A DNA stretch of 64,000 nucleotides from Entomortierella parvispora (Eukaryota > Mortierellomycota > Mortierellomycetes > Mortierellales > Mortierellaceae), in assembly GCA_963573315.1 (NCBI GenBank), contig OY752146.1:372001-436000 (forward strand), read 5' to 3'. Both the position numbers and the translations under genes were made by a program. Positions 1 to 9,355 of the stretch are shown piece by piece; position 1 is the stretch's first letter; the number at the start of each line of letters is the position of its first letter. The notes beneath the pieces were generated by a model. It saw only the letters and a list, made by a program, of their open reading frames with translations, did no database searches and had not been told where the DNA came from.

Positions 1-700
1 CTGAGCGGCCCACAGGCAAGTTCGACGTCAACATCAACACACCGCCCTCCATCAGTTTTCCACGCTGGCCAAGCTCACTCATTGACGGGTTCGTTTGCTG
101 GATGCAGTTTTTGCAGGAATATTATTAATAATACGACAAAGCACAGGCGAGGAGTCGACAATGTTGTGCCCAACGCCAGGCCCTTTCCCTGCGACCGGAC
201 TATCATGACCCCAGTAGAGTGGAGCTGCACAACCTCAGTCTCTCCCCATCCTCCTATAACAGCGACCAGCTTATTCAAGACTACAACAATGATCCTGGTC
301 TTGGACACATCTATAACGATTGTCCGGAAGGAAAGATCGTCAATGGATACTCTTTGCAGAACAACCCCCATTTTTCCACGCGACGCGAGTCAACCAGCTC
401 CGCAATCCCTCGGCACTCTCCCATTCGTTTCGCTATCTTGAACGACGCCCATAACTCTACTACTGCGAGACACTTGGCTTTCAAAAGACGTATGACAACC
501 TGGGCCGATTTGTGTATTGGCCACACATCTCTAAGGGCACCCAACAGTATGTAGCGACGTGTGAGAAGTGTCAGAGGAACAAAGGCTTTCATTATCAACC
601 CATGGGACTCTTGCAGCCTAGCCCCTCTCAACCCCGTCTCAGCACTGGAAGGTCATCACCAAGGATTTTAAATACACATGCTAGGACGACGGGTCCTTCA
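1..700 (+). mobile_element. Degraded Ty3/gypsy pol fragment (RNase H end to integrase zinc-binding)
   Basis: The DNA is alignable by eye with the gypsy remnant at about 50225-50810. Positions 20-120 match the RNase H C-terminal segment (the VNTDHAPS-type stretch and the following SPID region). Positions 490-600 match the integrase zinc-binding segment, with TCEKCQRNKG in frame at 559-588. Several frameshifts and stops break the reading frame, and no LTR is seen. Similarity ends near 690, just after the GGAAGGTCATCACC block that precedes the integrase core. It is a dead copy of the same family as the one at 50 kb, cut by the window edge. Confidence 0.75.
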
Positions 701-923
701 CAGGAAAAAGGTGCCATATGTATCTAAAGCCAGGTGGTACTGAATGGTAACTCAACCTCGGGTGGATCACTCTCATACACCGACTGCTGTCCTAAATACG
801 ACAGTAACTCGCGAAGTAGCAAACGATTTGCTTTATTGCGGTGGACACTGTTGACGCACTGTTTTTAAAAGTGTAATCTACAGGAGGGACATAAACAAAG
901 TGGCTGGTTTTCCTTCTCTCTTT
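701..923. other. Intergenic stretch, nothing recognised
   Basis: No coding potential or repeat was recognised between the retroelement fragment and the 3' end of the dehydrogenase gene. Confidence 0.4.
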
Positions 924-2098
924 TCAATTCTTAATTCCCTTCACCTTTTCTTTCATCAACTTATCTGAAACCTCCCATAGCTTCTCCTGCAGATCTTTCC
1001 TCTCTGCTAGTGGATTACACTTGGATTCGACTCCAAACGGAATAGAGAACCTCCCTCTCAGATCCCTATTCTCAATCTCGGGGCTGGTAGCACAGTATAG
1101 CTGTGTCAATGCACCCTCCTTTGGAGCCATTGCAAATTTCTCTGTTGTCCAGGCGAAAAGATTTCCGGCGAGTGAGCCTCGTCCAGTCTGAGCCATGTTG
1201 GTGCTGACGTGTCCTGGATGAAGACTGTTAACATATACACGCTCATTGGCCAGACGGCGCGCAAGCGCCTTGCTGAACAGGACGTTGGCGAGCTTGGATC
1301 GGCCGTAGTGTACGAGGGGTGGGATGGCAGAGATTTGAGAGGGATTTGAGAGAATAGTGAAATCGATCCCATCTGGGTGTTTGGTATCGTCAAGTGCCCA
1401 GGAACTAGGCAAATCCAGTAGCAAATCACGAAAGAAGTAAGATAATATGTCTCATTAAAAAAGTCAGATGCAAACCAGCCTAGTACTTACCTCACGTTGA
1501 CAATACGGGAGGGTTGAGACTCCTTAATACGACCCAAGAGGGCAAGCGTGAAGACATAGTGGCTATTAGAGATTGAAATAGAGCTGAGATTAGTAGAAAG
1601 CACCATTTCGAGTCCATTGACACCCGCAAATAGATATACATACCCTAAATGGTTGACTGCAAACATATATTCGAGGCCGTCCGCGCTCTGCTTAATTGGC
1701 GAGTATGCCACGCCTGAGTTATTGACCAAAATGTGGAGCGGTAGGCCCTCTGCGAGGAATTTCTTCGCGGACTGGTTGACCTTATTAAGATCACTGAGAT
1801 CGAGCTCCAAGAAATCCAGCTTGACTTCGCCTTGGTATCGGGGGTAGTCTCGTTTGATTTCCTGGTGGACCTTATCCATCGCCTCCTTGGCACGGGCTTC
1901 ACTTCTGCAGGCCATAAATACACGTGCGCCATGGGCTGCAAGTGCGACAGTTGTTGCGTAACCGACACCGCCGTTCGCACCAGTGACAATGGCGACCTTG
2001 CCCGTGAGGTCAGGAATCATGTCGTTCGTGAAGTGTGGAGCTGTGAAGTACGTCTTCCAGAACGTTGGGTTGATCAACATATTTGCGTAGGCGACCAT
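924..2098 (-). CDS. Short-chain dehydrogenase/reductase, three exons, 335 aa
   Basis: Model: exons 2098-1644, 1562-1491 and 1404-924 with two short GT-AG introns (81 and 86 nt). The joined frame has no stop and totals 1008 nt. The Rossmann start GKVAIVTGANGGVGYATT carries the classical TGxxxGxG motif, followed by the NNSG motif and then NHLGHYVFT, which is completed only by splicing out intron 1. The catalytic YxxxK appears as YGRSK, and a PGHVSTNM stretch follows. This pattern is that of the retinol dehydrogenase/WWOX-like SDR group, NAD(P)-dependent oxidoreductases of small hydrophobic alcohols or ketones. The substrate cannot be told. Splice sites GTATGT and GTAAGT are good, and the junction restores the expected VNVSS motif. 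The hydrophobic N-terminus before the Rossmann fold could be a membrane anchor. Confidence 0.88.
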
Positions 2099-2466
2099 TT
2101 TTGCTGCTTGATTTTCTTGTCTGCTTTGTTTGTTGTTGTAAGGAAAGTAAAAGAATCGAATGTTTGACTTTAGCTAGGGCCCGAGATCTTTTTTAAAGAC
2201 CAGCATGTCTGCGGTAATGGAATGTGTCTCAAATTTTTTTTCTTGCAAATATGGAAGGGACCTCCAAATGAAAACGTGTTTTTCTTCCAAGAAGGAAATT
2301 TTTGTTGCGCTTACGTGTCCATGACGAGTCTCTCTGCCCAATGGCAGGTCGATTAGTCGCGTTCACTGTTTCCCATTTTTCGTAGGACTGACGTGTCTAT
2401 CACGAATCTCTCTGCACCAATGGAAGGTAAATTAGGCGCGTACAGTACATGTGCCTCAGCGCTGTC
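2099..2466. promoter_or_regulatory. Upstream region of the dehydrogenase with a repeated GACGTGTC-type block
   Basis: The stretch holds two similar segments (about 2315-2365 and 2385-2440) sharing TGACGTGTC, ACGA.TCTCTCTGC and CAATGG.AGGT. They look like a small duplicated promoter segment. No gene is seen. Confidence 0.3.
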
Positions 2467-3106
2467 TCAGGTGCCAACAAGACGCATGCACTTGGCCACA
2501 GTTGCCACACTCACGGTCAAGGACTTTTCCGCCACAAAGTCAAGCACAGGCACGAATTTGGTAGCGACCCACTCGACAATGGTGAGAGATTCCCGTTGCT
2601 CGACAACTTTGAGAATCGCAGGTTGGAAGATGCTCACGCGCTCAAAGCCCATCTCTGCCAGCGCTTGTTCCGTCTCACCCTTGGTCTTGGTGCCAAAGAA
2701 GCGGGAATTAGGATTGGCGCCAATAGCAGAGCAGTAGAGGAAGTGGACCTTGGAACAACCTGTCCCTGTCTTTGAATCCTTGGGATCCTTTTCGTGGATG
2801 TAACGGGCCGAGTCGACAACATACTGCTGGTCAACTTTCTTCCAGGCTTCTGCCGATGGAGCAGAGGTAAGGTTAGTGCCGAGGGTACAGAAGACGACCT
2901 GGGGTATGTCTGACGGGAACGTGTCTTGGATTTGGTCAAAATTGACAATCCTTTGCTCCAGTGCGGTGGTGTTTGTGAAGCTGTCGTCTGTCGTAAGTAT
3001 AGATGATTGAGTAGGTGACTGCTTTTCCTCCTTTGCAGGTGAAGGCGAATTCTTTGCGTTTCCCACTTTTGGAGTTCGGGCGGTGTGCTTTGTTGCGCAC
3101 TTCTAT
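2467..3106 (-). pseudogene. N-truncated HTATIP2/TIP30-like NAD(P)-binding oxidoreductase
   Basis: The open frame encodes a protein-like core: VVFCTLGTNLTSA (the Rossmann beta4 region of atypical SDRs), then VDQQYVVDSARYI, FLYCSAIGANPNSRFFGTK, a GETEQAL stretch and a C-terminal segment ending in KCMRLVGT. The order matches the HTATIP2/TIP30 and FMP52-like family, where the CTLGT and YxxxK-like segments follow an N-terminal glycine-rich GxxGxxG loop. That loop and the first beta strand are absent. The frame runs upstream only to an in-frame TAG near 3109 and contains no ATG before the conserved part. No first exon with a glycine-rich loop was found up to 3480. Either a distant first exon was missed or the gene is N-truncated; I favour truncation. 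Confidence 0.6.
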
Positions 3107-3637
3107 GCCACGAAAGTGGTGTAGAAACTGCACGTGCAGGGCAATGATTTCGGTACGTAATTATTGCCCGGATGTGCGGTAGCCTTTTGCGCGCTGCTTG
3201 CCACTCAAACATTCGCTTCATTCTTGTTTACATCACCTTGCTCACACACATCGCCACCTCCACACGCCTGCCCATCGTCTCTCGCACCTTTTCCCTCCCT
3301 TTAAGACCTTCGAGAGGTAGTGTTCTTCTTGATCCGCCTGACCTGTTCCAAATGAAGTCAGATGAAGAAATACGTGGCTGTGGACTCACCATATTTGGAT
3401 CATCCTCCCGAGGATATTCGCTATGGATTAATGAGCTCTCGTTATGCATGCGGGAGAGAATTAACATTCTCTTCAACTGATTATTTTTCCGTCATTGCGA
3501 GGAATTGTGATTAGTGTGTGGGCATAGTGGTTGGACAACACTTGTCAGCGGCATCTCTTCAGCAAAGAGGGGCTGCTGAATGCAGTTTTGGACTGCTCTT
3601 CATTTGGACATTATACGTTCATAATAAGCCGTAGTTC
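3107..3637. other. Intergenic, no gene recognised
   Basis: Only short frames with no protein-like composition occur here. A pyrimidine-rich stretch at 3240-3320 could be promoter sequence. Confidence 0.3.
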
Positions 3638-4200
3638 TTGAATCCTCGTCACAAAGATACAAACGATAACTGCTTTTTCTATTTTTCTAATAACTTACTA
3701 GCGACTCACGTCGGAGACATGGATTTCTCATGGGAGTTCATCGAACTTCTCCTGTATGGTGAACATGAGCAGATCCTCCCCACGAGCAACATTAGTGCAA
3801 TTGCACTTCTAACAACCGTCCTTCATCAGATCTGGATATTTCACTTTCTCCACATCCTCGAGGACCAACCCTTCGACGCCACCCAGGTGACAACGTCCAT
3901 TGATCTTGCGGTCAACAAAATTGTCAACCAGAACGAGTATCGGCGACGCGTACAGGAGGAACGCAGCCGTGAGTCAGCAACTGACCCCAACTCAGGCCCC
4001 ATGACCCCCCAAACCTAGCATTTCTTCTTTTATTTTCTTCTATACCTGTATTTTTATCTTTTAGTACTACCCCCGTAGTGCTTGTTGTAACTCAAATTTG
4101 ATCGTAGTAGCGCCGCCTGAAGATGTAGGGGCACTGGATTTCTTGGACACTGACCCAAATAAACCAGATAAAAACAAAAAAAAAAAAAACAAAAAACTAC
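3638..4200 (+). mobile_element. Possible 5'-truncated LINE 3' end
   Basis: A 126-residue frame (to 4018) contains TTVLHQIWIFHFLHILED followed by a charged helix ending in EYRRRVQEERSRES. This resembles the C-terminal tails that follow the reverse transcriptase of fungal LINEs, though the call rests only on general look. It is followed by a short untranslated stretch and an A-rich end (about 4159-4196), as expected for a 5'-truncated LINE copy. No reverse transcriptase motif is present. It could also be an unrelated hypothetical protein. Confidence 0.3.
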
Positions 4201-4267
4201 TTGTGCAGCTACAGATTCAGTACGCGAAATCTTTGTTGTTCAGATTTAATATTGAGAGGGATATAGT

Positions 4268-4908
4268 ATGCAAGATCAAGGAGCGGATCTGTCTAACCCG
4301 CAATATTTCTTGGATACGATCCCAGAAGAGTACAGTGCCAAGGACTACATACGTTCTTGTCATGGCGCGAGTGTGCAGGGCGAATCTACAGTAAAGCGAC
4401 TGCAAGACGAATGACGATGCAAACTTATACCACATTTGAAAGAGAGTGACGACCGAGGTCTTCAGGAAACTGGGACGCGACTTGAAAAGGCGTGGAAGAA
4501 CGAAAAGCGCCGCTTGCTCGAATCGATGGAAGTGGATTAACAAGTCTCCAAAAGGTTCAGGCGAGATATGAGGCAGGCGTTCTAGGAACACCAAGTCGCA
4601 GTCATGAAGATGTCGGCTCGAAGACTTGAACAAGACCTCTCAGAAATATGTAAGCAGTTTTTGTCGATCCCAAAGATGGGCAATTTATCTTCGACGATGT
4701 CCCAATCTCGACTGTGCACAGAACAACTACCGCAAGGCACGTAAGGAGCGCAAAGAGCGCATCTGCCAATAACTACAACATCTTACATAGTAGTCTATGC
4801 AAAATAATAAAAATTCATCGACTTCACAAAGGCTCGCCAATTGAGGAAAACATAGGAAAGTCCACCGAGATTCAAGTGACTGCTTTCTCTGTAATCTCAC
4901 ACTCCGCC
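4268..4908 (+). pseudogene. Decayed gene remnant interrupted by the DIRS element
   Basis: From an ATG at 4269 a protein-like frame runs about 48 codons (includes NPQYFLDTIPEEYSAKD) to a stop. Related-looking charged, coiled-coil-like segments continue in shifting frames (ETGTRLEKAWKNEKRRLLE, SARRLEQDLSEI, RKARKERKERICQ). Several stops and frameshifts show decay. The remnant ends exactly at the DIRS border at 4908. No family was recognised. Confidence 0.35.
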
Positions 4909-5066
4909 ATGTCCAGCGATGCCGAATGAAATGAAGGCTGAAGCACATTTATTCGACACCGACAAGGGACTCTAGATGTGTGTATCTTTCTTTTATTGAT
5001 CTCACGTGACTCCAAAGAAAAAAGTGCTCTACACTAAGGGACTGATGCATCTCTTGATCTCCATCT
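4909..5066. repeat. Right terminal repeat of the DIRS element
   Basis: The outer 71 bp (4909-4979) are repeated inverted in the internal complementary region, and the inner 89 bp (4978-5066) are repeated inverted in the left terminal repeat. The block carries an E-box-like CACGTG inside the 89-bp arm, which might serve as promoter or transcript end. Confidence 0.9.
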
Positions 5067-5104
5067 ACTCTCAAAGCAAAAGAGACCAGGGAGGGTTGGG
5101 TGGG

Positions 5105-5207
5105 ACATCTAGAGTCCCTTGTCGGTGTCGAATAAATGTGCTTCAGCCTTCATTTCATTCGGCATCGCTGGACATTATTCTTCCCCCTCCAAGGGACTCT
5201 ATCTGTG
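5105..5207. repeat. Internal complementary region of the DIRS element
   Basis: It joins the complements of the outermost right end (5105-5175) and outermost left end (5173-5207), overlapping by CAT. It lies just before and overlapping the 3' end of the recombinase frame, so the last recombinase codons are part of it. Confidence 0.92.
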
Positions 5208-6444
5208 AATCCCGATGCAAAGGAAGAAGAGTGTTGGTGAAGTTGCTGGCGAGTGCTCTCGAAACGCGGTAGTAACCTTCCACCATTGTGGGCGACGACC
5301 AATTGCCTTGAGCGGTCACGTCGTCCACTGGAACGCCCCGACTGAGGGCATTCGTAGCTGCCAAGGCGCGGACCTTGATACGAGACTGTCCCTCCTCCCG
5401 AGGCAGCTTGTCCAAGAGCCTTCCGAGGTACTTGGAAATCCTCTGCGCGCTCAACCCTGACGTGCCAAAACTGACATCCCGAATCAGGGGTGTGAAGTCC
5501 AACTGCAGTAGCTGCCTGTCAAACTTGTGATGTTGGCCTCTCGCCCGTGCGTCATGCTGCTCTGTACGCCTGCGGTATTCCTGATACACGCTCACAGGGC
5601 AGAGGATCCGTTCCTCGTGTGGGTGGATCATGACATGCTTGACAATAGGCTGTCCGTTTCGGCGCTCTTTCGGTGAAACGATGACCATCTCTAGGGATCC
5701 TTTTCTCATTCGACACTGTGCTGCGTCCACGCATGCCAGATCGTCCGCTCTGAGGAAGCCAACCAATCCCAGCAAGAAGCAAGTCTTTGCCGTCAGTTGC
5801 TGGATGTCCATGGGCTCGTTCTCGCCCATGTCTCGTATCGCCTTGATGATCGGGTCCAAATCGGTGTCGAGGTTCCGAACACGTTTGAGTGTGTTGCTCC
5901 CCATGATCCTGAGAAAATCTGTCAAGTTCTCATCCGAGCGTAGCCCTTCCTGCCTATCCTGCGGGAAGAGCTTGAGAATTGTTGCCAGATATGCTCGAGC
6001 TGTCTGGGGCTTCCAGGACTTAGACTCGAGCCCAAAGTTCAGGTAGTTCATGAGGTCAGTCGAAGTGGTGTCGTCTAGTTGTCGCTGACGCTCCTGCAGC
6101 CAACGTACGAATGCCTGCTGACCTGATGAGCCCTTGGCATTCCTGGACCTGGCCGACTTGGAGTCAAAAAGTCGGAGCAGGACCCCAGAATCGGCTCCTG
6201 AAATCACAGCTTGTTGCCGTCGACGCTCCAAGCTGTTAACTGCCACATTGGGTTGCGTTCCAGAGGCTGTGGGCTGTTCCCTGGAGCTGCTCTTACCATT
6301 GACCGCGGTACTGGAATGGGCTCGTGCGTTGACATGGCTCGGATCGTAGGGTACCAGATCATTGCAGGCCACTGTGGTGTGATCACTGTCGCTCGGACCC
6401 TGTCCGTCCTGACCTTCTCCAGCACCCGATTGAGAAGGGACCAT
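5155..6444 (-). CDS. DIRS tyrosine recombinase, about 429 aa
   Basis: The start at 6444 is the ATG nearest upstream of the conserved part; it overlaps the RT frame. The catalytic core shows GFLRADDLACV (first arginine), then VRALAATNALSRG (second arginine region), GNWSSPTMVEGYYR with the conserved tryptophan, and the candidate nucleophile tyrosine. The histidine of the usual tetrad is not obvious. The enzyme integrates the circular element by site-specific recombination, in place of the DDE integrase of LTR elements. The frame stays open far upstream to 9009, but that part is a shadow of the GAG and RT genes. Confidence 0.85.
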   Translation of the reverse strand: MVPSQSGAGEGQDGQGPSDSDHTTVACNDLVPYDPSHVNARAHSSTAVNGKSSSREQPTASGTQPNVAVNSLERRRQQAVISGADSGVLLRLFDSKSARSRNAKGSSGQQAFVRWLQERQRQLDDTTSTDLMNYLNFGLESKSWKPQTARAYLATILKLFPQDRQEGLRSDENLTDFLRIMGSNTLKRVRNLDTDLDPIIKAIRDMGENEPMDIQQLTAKTCFLLGLVGFLRADDLACVDAAQCRMRKGSLEMVIVSPKERRNGQPIVKHVMIHPHEERILCPVSVYQEYRRRTEQHDARARGQHHKFDRQLLQLDFTPLIRDVSFGTSGLSAQRISKYLGRLLDKLPREEGQSRIKVRALAATNALSRGVPVDDVTAQGNWSSPTMVEGYYRVSRALASNFTNTLLPLHRDSQIESLGGGRIMSSDAE

Positions 6445-8027
6445 GGGGGGCAGATGTACACTCGGCCCAGGTCCTTCCAGCTGAAGCTGAACGCGTCCTG
6501 CTTCCACGCAGTCTCTTCGTGTAGCCATGACACGTACCTGTGTGTCTTCGCGTTCGCTGCCGTGGCGAACAGATCGACTGAGTGAGGACCCCAAGTGGAG
6601 ACGAGCTGTTGATAGAACGAGTTGCTGATCGACCACTCCAACTGTGCTATCATTCGCCTCGATGGTGAGTCGGCTGGATTGAATTGAGACGGTACGTACG
6701 TTGTCATGAGCCGCGTACCCGTCCTGATGCAATAATTCCAAATCCTTGTGGCCAGATCTAACAACGGTTGAGACCTGGTCCCTCCGAATTTGTTGATCTG
6801 CGCAATCGCTGTCGTGTTGTCGCAGATGACTTGAATTGTCTTGCCCCGCATGTCTGTGAGGTTCACCAGATGCCATATCACCTTCAGTTCCTTGTAATTG
6901 ATGTGATGAGGTTGTTCCTCCGGTGTCCATAGCTTCGAGATCTCCACGTCCTCGTAGACTATTCCCCATGCTTCCTGCGACGCATCCGTGAACACATCGA
7001 TTTCCGACCTCTGGGGGAGGAATCCCTGACCATTCCATGTCGACAGGCTCTTGCACCACCACTGCAGGTCCTCTCTCGATCGGTGGTCCAGTGTGACAGA
7101 TCCCGTCCATGGGCAATTCCTTGCTAGGGCCTTGTTCTGGACCTGGATGAGCTGTCGTGTCTTGAGTCGCGCTGGGAAGATGGCTACCGTCATGGCCATC
7201 GCTCTCCCTATGAATGACGCCAACCTCTTGAGCGGGACGGTGGCTGTCTGCAGCAGCTTGGTGGCTTCCCTCCGAAGGTCGCGAATCTTGTTCCCTGGCA
7301 CTGACAACGCCATCTTGACAGTGTCTATGCGGAATCCCAGGTGATTGATCTGTTGCGAGGGAGTGAGCATTGACTTCTCGTGTTTGATGAGAAATCCCAG
7401 TCGTTCCAGCTGTTGACGTACCATAAGCGTGTGTCGCTCCGACTCTTCTTTGCTTGTGGCTGCGACCAAAATATCGTCGAGATATGCTGAAATGCGGATC
7501 CCCTGCTTGCGTGCCCATTGTAGGATGGGTCGTATGATCTTGGTGAAGACGTACGGAGATAGTGACAGGCCGAACGGTAGGGTCCTGAACTGATAAGTCT
7601 TCCCGTGCCATCGAAAGCGTAGGTATCGTCGACTTTCCGCTTGTACTGCCACGTGGAGGAACGCGTCGCTTAAGTCTATCGATGTCATCCAGTCCTTTGG
7701 TCGTAGCATCTGGCAGATGTGAGTGAGCGTCTCCATTTTGAAATGTGGCGCCTTCAGGTACTGGTTGAGTGGTCGGAGGTTGAGAACAGGTCGAAGTCCC
7801 CCTGTTTTCTTCGGTATGGTGAAGAGACGGCTGTAAAAGCCCATACCGCTGCATTCTTCGATAGCCCTTTTTTGTAATAAAGAAAGGATTTCTTTGTTTA
7901 TCTCCTCCTTCTCCGCCGGTGTGGTGTAGGGGTCGTGAATTGGGGGAAGGCGCAATGGTGGAGGTTTGCTGAAGATGATCGAGTATCCCTTGCTGACAAT
8001 GTTGTTGATCCAAGTCGAATCCGTCAT
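6204..8027 (-). CDS. DIRS reverse transcriptase/RNase H, 607 aa
   Basis: Reverse transcriptase motifs in order: YSRLFTIPKKTGGLRPVLNL (about residues 65-84), DLSDAFLHV, LPFGLSLSPYVFTK and the catalytic YLDDILVA (about 180). DVFTDASQEAWGI (about 343) and ICDNTTAIAQIN mark the RNase H domain. The C-terminal segment carries a QFNPADSPSR stretch typical of DIRS and Ngaro RNase H/methyltransferase-like tails. The frame is uninterrupted. It copies the element RNA into cDNA. The last 240 nt overlap the start of the recombinase frame. Confidence 0.93.
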   Translation of the reverse strand: MTDSTWINNIVSKGYSIIFSKPPPLRLPPIHDPYTTPAEKEEINKEILSLLQKRAIEECSGMGFYSRLFTIPKKTGGLRPVLNLRPLNQYLKAPHFKMETLTHICQMLRPKDWMTSIDLSDAFLHVAVQAESRRYLRFRWHGKTYQFRTLPFGLSLSPYVFTKIIRPILQWARKQGIRISAYLDDILVAATSKEESERHTLMVRQQLERLGFLIKHEKSMLTPSQQINHLGFRIDTVKMALSVPGNKIRDLRREATKLLQTATVPLKRLASFIGRAMAMTVAIFPARLKTRQLIQVQNKALARNCPWTGSVTLDHRSREDLQWWCKSLSTWNGQGFLPQRSEIDVFTDASQEAWGIVYEDVEISKLWTPEEQPHHINYKELKVIWHLVNLTDMRGKTIQVICDNTTAIAQINKFGGTRSQPLLDLATRIWNYCIRTGTRLMTTYVPSQFNPADSPSRRMIAQLEWSISNSFYQQLVSTWGPHSVDLFATAANAKTHRYVSWLHEETAWKQDAFSFSWKDLGRVYICPPWSLLNRVLEKVRTDRVRATVITPQWPAMIWYPTIRAMSTHEPIPVPRSMVRAAPGNSPQPLERNPMWQLTAWSVDGNKL

Positions 8028-8065
8028 CTCCTCCCATTCCCGTTTGAATCTGAGAAGGCGTGCTC

Positions 8066-9016
8066 CTACTGGCGCTCCTTCTCTGATCCGTTTCCCTTGT
8101 CTCTTGAGGACTTGTCGCTCCGGGCTGGCTTCCTGTCCTTGTAAGAGCTACCGTACTTGCTGCCACTGTCGCGGCTGCTTGACGATTCTCCTGATGTGTC
8201 GGATGTCTTCCTGTCCGATCTCTCTGGGAGCGTCTTCTTGAACCTGGGCTTCTTGTAGGCTGTCTTGCCGCTGTCCTCCTTACTGGTCGGCTTACTGTAA
8301 GTCTTCTTGATGAGGTCTGCAGTTGCTCGACGTTTTGCCACCTCCTCAAGAGTGAGCATAGCGGATTCCTTGGTTTCCGTGTTCGGGATGCCCAGGTGGC
8401 GGAGGTGAACGTCCTGACGCATGATTCCCAATTTCGACGCGTCATTGGATGCCAGGATGCGTGCGGTGTTGAGGAACGAGAGAACTTGCTGTCCCCAGAC
8501 TGTACGCACAAAGTCAGGCGAGGAGACAATGTCGTCTGCAAGTGTGTCGTACATCCGAGTGGTGTTGGCGATGAAACTTTGAGCCTTGCCCAGGTCCTGG
8601 TCGTGTCTGCGGGCTGCTTCTGGCAGACTGATGGCATGATGATGCTGAATGACCTGAGGGGGCTTGTAATCCATGCCTTCAGTGTAGTGATAATCGTTCC
8701 AATCGAAGTGCTTATGTCCTGGAGGGAGGACGGTGTTGTAGAATTCGGTTTGGGTGATCGCAGGGTACTGTTCCTGTAGTTCCGGGTACCGTAAAAGAGT
8801 GGTTGCTCGTTCGGTCTTGTATACCACTTGTCCAGGTCGGACCTCGCTCTCGGGAGCAGCTTCCCGAAGCTGTTTGATGGTCGCGTCCTGATCAGATATC
8901 TTACTGGCTTGGTCAGAGATCTGGTTGGCTTGCTCAGAGACCTTGCTGGACAGGTCTTGGACCATTGCCGCCAAGACGGCAAGATCGAAGTTGGGTGGAT
9001 TGGTGGCATTGGGCAT
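8066..9016 (-). CDS. DIRS ORF1, GAG-like protein, 316 aa
   Basis: This is the first frame of the element after the left terminal repeat. The N-terminus holds a heptad-like coiled coil (QISDQASKISDQDATIKQL, about residues 27-50). A globular middle and a strongly basic, serine-rich tail with KKPRFKK and RSDRK follow, as is usual for the nucleic-acid-binding GAG-like proteins of DIRS elements. There is no CCHC zinc knuckle. It ends 38 nt before the RT start codon in another frame, so RT is probably made by re-initiation or from a separate transcript. Confidence 0.82.
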   Translation of the reverse strand: MPNATNPPNFDLAVLAAMVQDLSSKVSEQANQISDQASKISDQDATIKQLREAAPESEVRPGQVVYKTERATTLLRYPELQEQYPAITQTEFYNTVLPPGHKHFDWNDYHYTEGMDYKPPQVIQHHHAISLPEAARRHDQDLGKAQSFIANTTRMYDTLADDIVSSPDFVRTVWGQQVLSFLNTARILASNDASKLGIMRQDVHLRHLGIPNTETKESAMLTLEEVAKRRATADLIKKTYSKPTSKEDSGKTAYKKPRFKKTLPERSDRKTSDTSGESSSSRDSGSKYGSSYKDRKPARSDKSSRDKGNGSEKERQ

Positions 9017-9076
9017 GAGGATCAGGATCAGTCTACTGGATTTTCAGATGGGAATGCCCAAAAGCGTGAAAAAGAA

Positions 9077-9197
9077 AGATGGAGATCAAGAGATGCATCA
9101 GTCCCTTAGTGTAGAGCACTTTTTTCTTTGGAGTCACGTGAGATCAATAAAAGAAAGATACACACAGATAGAGTCCCTTGGAGGGGGAAGAATAATG
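9077..9197. repeat. Left terminal repeat of the DIRS element
   Basis: The inner 89 bp match the right repeat in inverted orientation and the outer 35 bp match the internal complementary region. It should hold the element promoter, about 60 nt upstream of the GAG-like start codon. Confidence 0.9.
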
Positions 9198-9355
9198 CAT
9201 GCAAACAGCACCGCGTTGCATGCAAGCATCCTTGGCCACCACCTCCAGGCCCTTCATTCCCCCCTTGGCATAATCACTCCTCTCTTTCATCCATTGCTCC
9301 CTCTCTTCCTTCATCCCCGTCCCACGTTAGTCCTCGCTGCATGCTTCGCAACAGC
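9198..9355 (+). promoter_or_regulatory. Short 5' region of the Crinkler-NLR gene
   Basis: Only about 160 bp separate the DIRS end from the start codon. The pyrimidine-rich stretch (9260-9330) and the leader GCTTCGCA-AC-ATGAC resemble the leader of the broken Crinkler start at 25740-25757. The DIRS insertion may have removed or replaced the distal promoter. Confidence 0.35.

Larger units (their letters stand above)
4909..9197 (-). mobile_element. Complete DIRS-like tyrosine-recombinase retrotransposon
   Basis: The element reads on the minus strand and has full DIRS architecture. Inverted terminal repeats: 4978-5066 is the perfect reverse complement of 9077-9165 (89 bp). The internal complementary region has two parts. 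5105-5175 is the perfect reverse complement of the outer right end 4909-4979 (71 bp). 5173-5207 is the perfect reverse complement of the outer left end 9163-9197 (35 bp). The two parts share the trinucleotide CAT, which also lies at both element ends. DIRS elements are known to use such complementary regions to make a circular intermediate that the recombinase integrates without target-site duplication. Three long frames (GAG-like, RT/RNase H, recombinase) are intact, so the copy looks young and possibly autonomous. Confidence 0.93.

Noticed and set aside
6445..9009. Upper part of the 1284-codon frame as a real protein
   Set aside because: It is the shadow of the GAG and RT frames; composition is Arg/Ser/Pro-rich with no domain until the recombinase.
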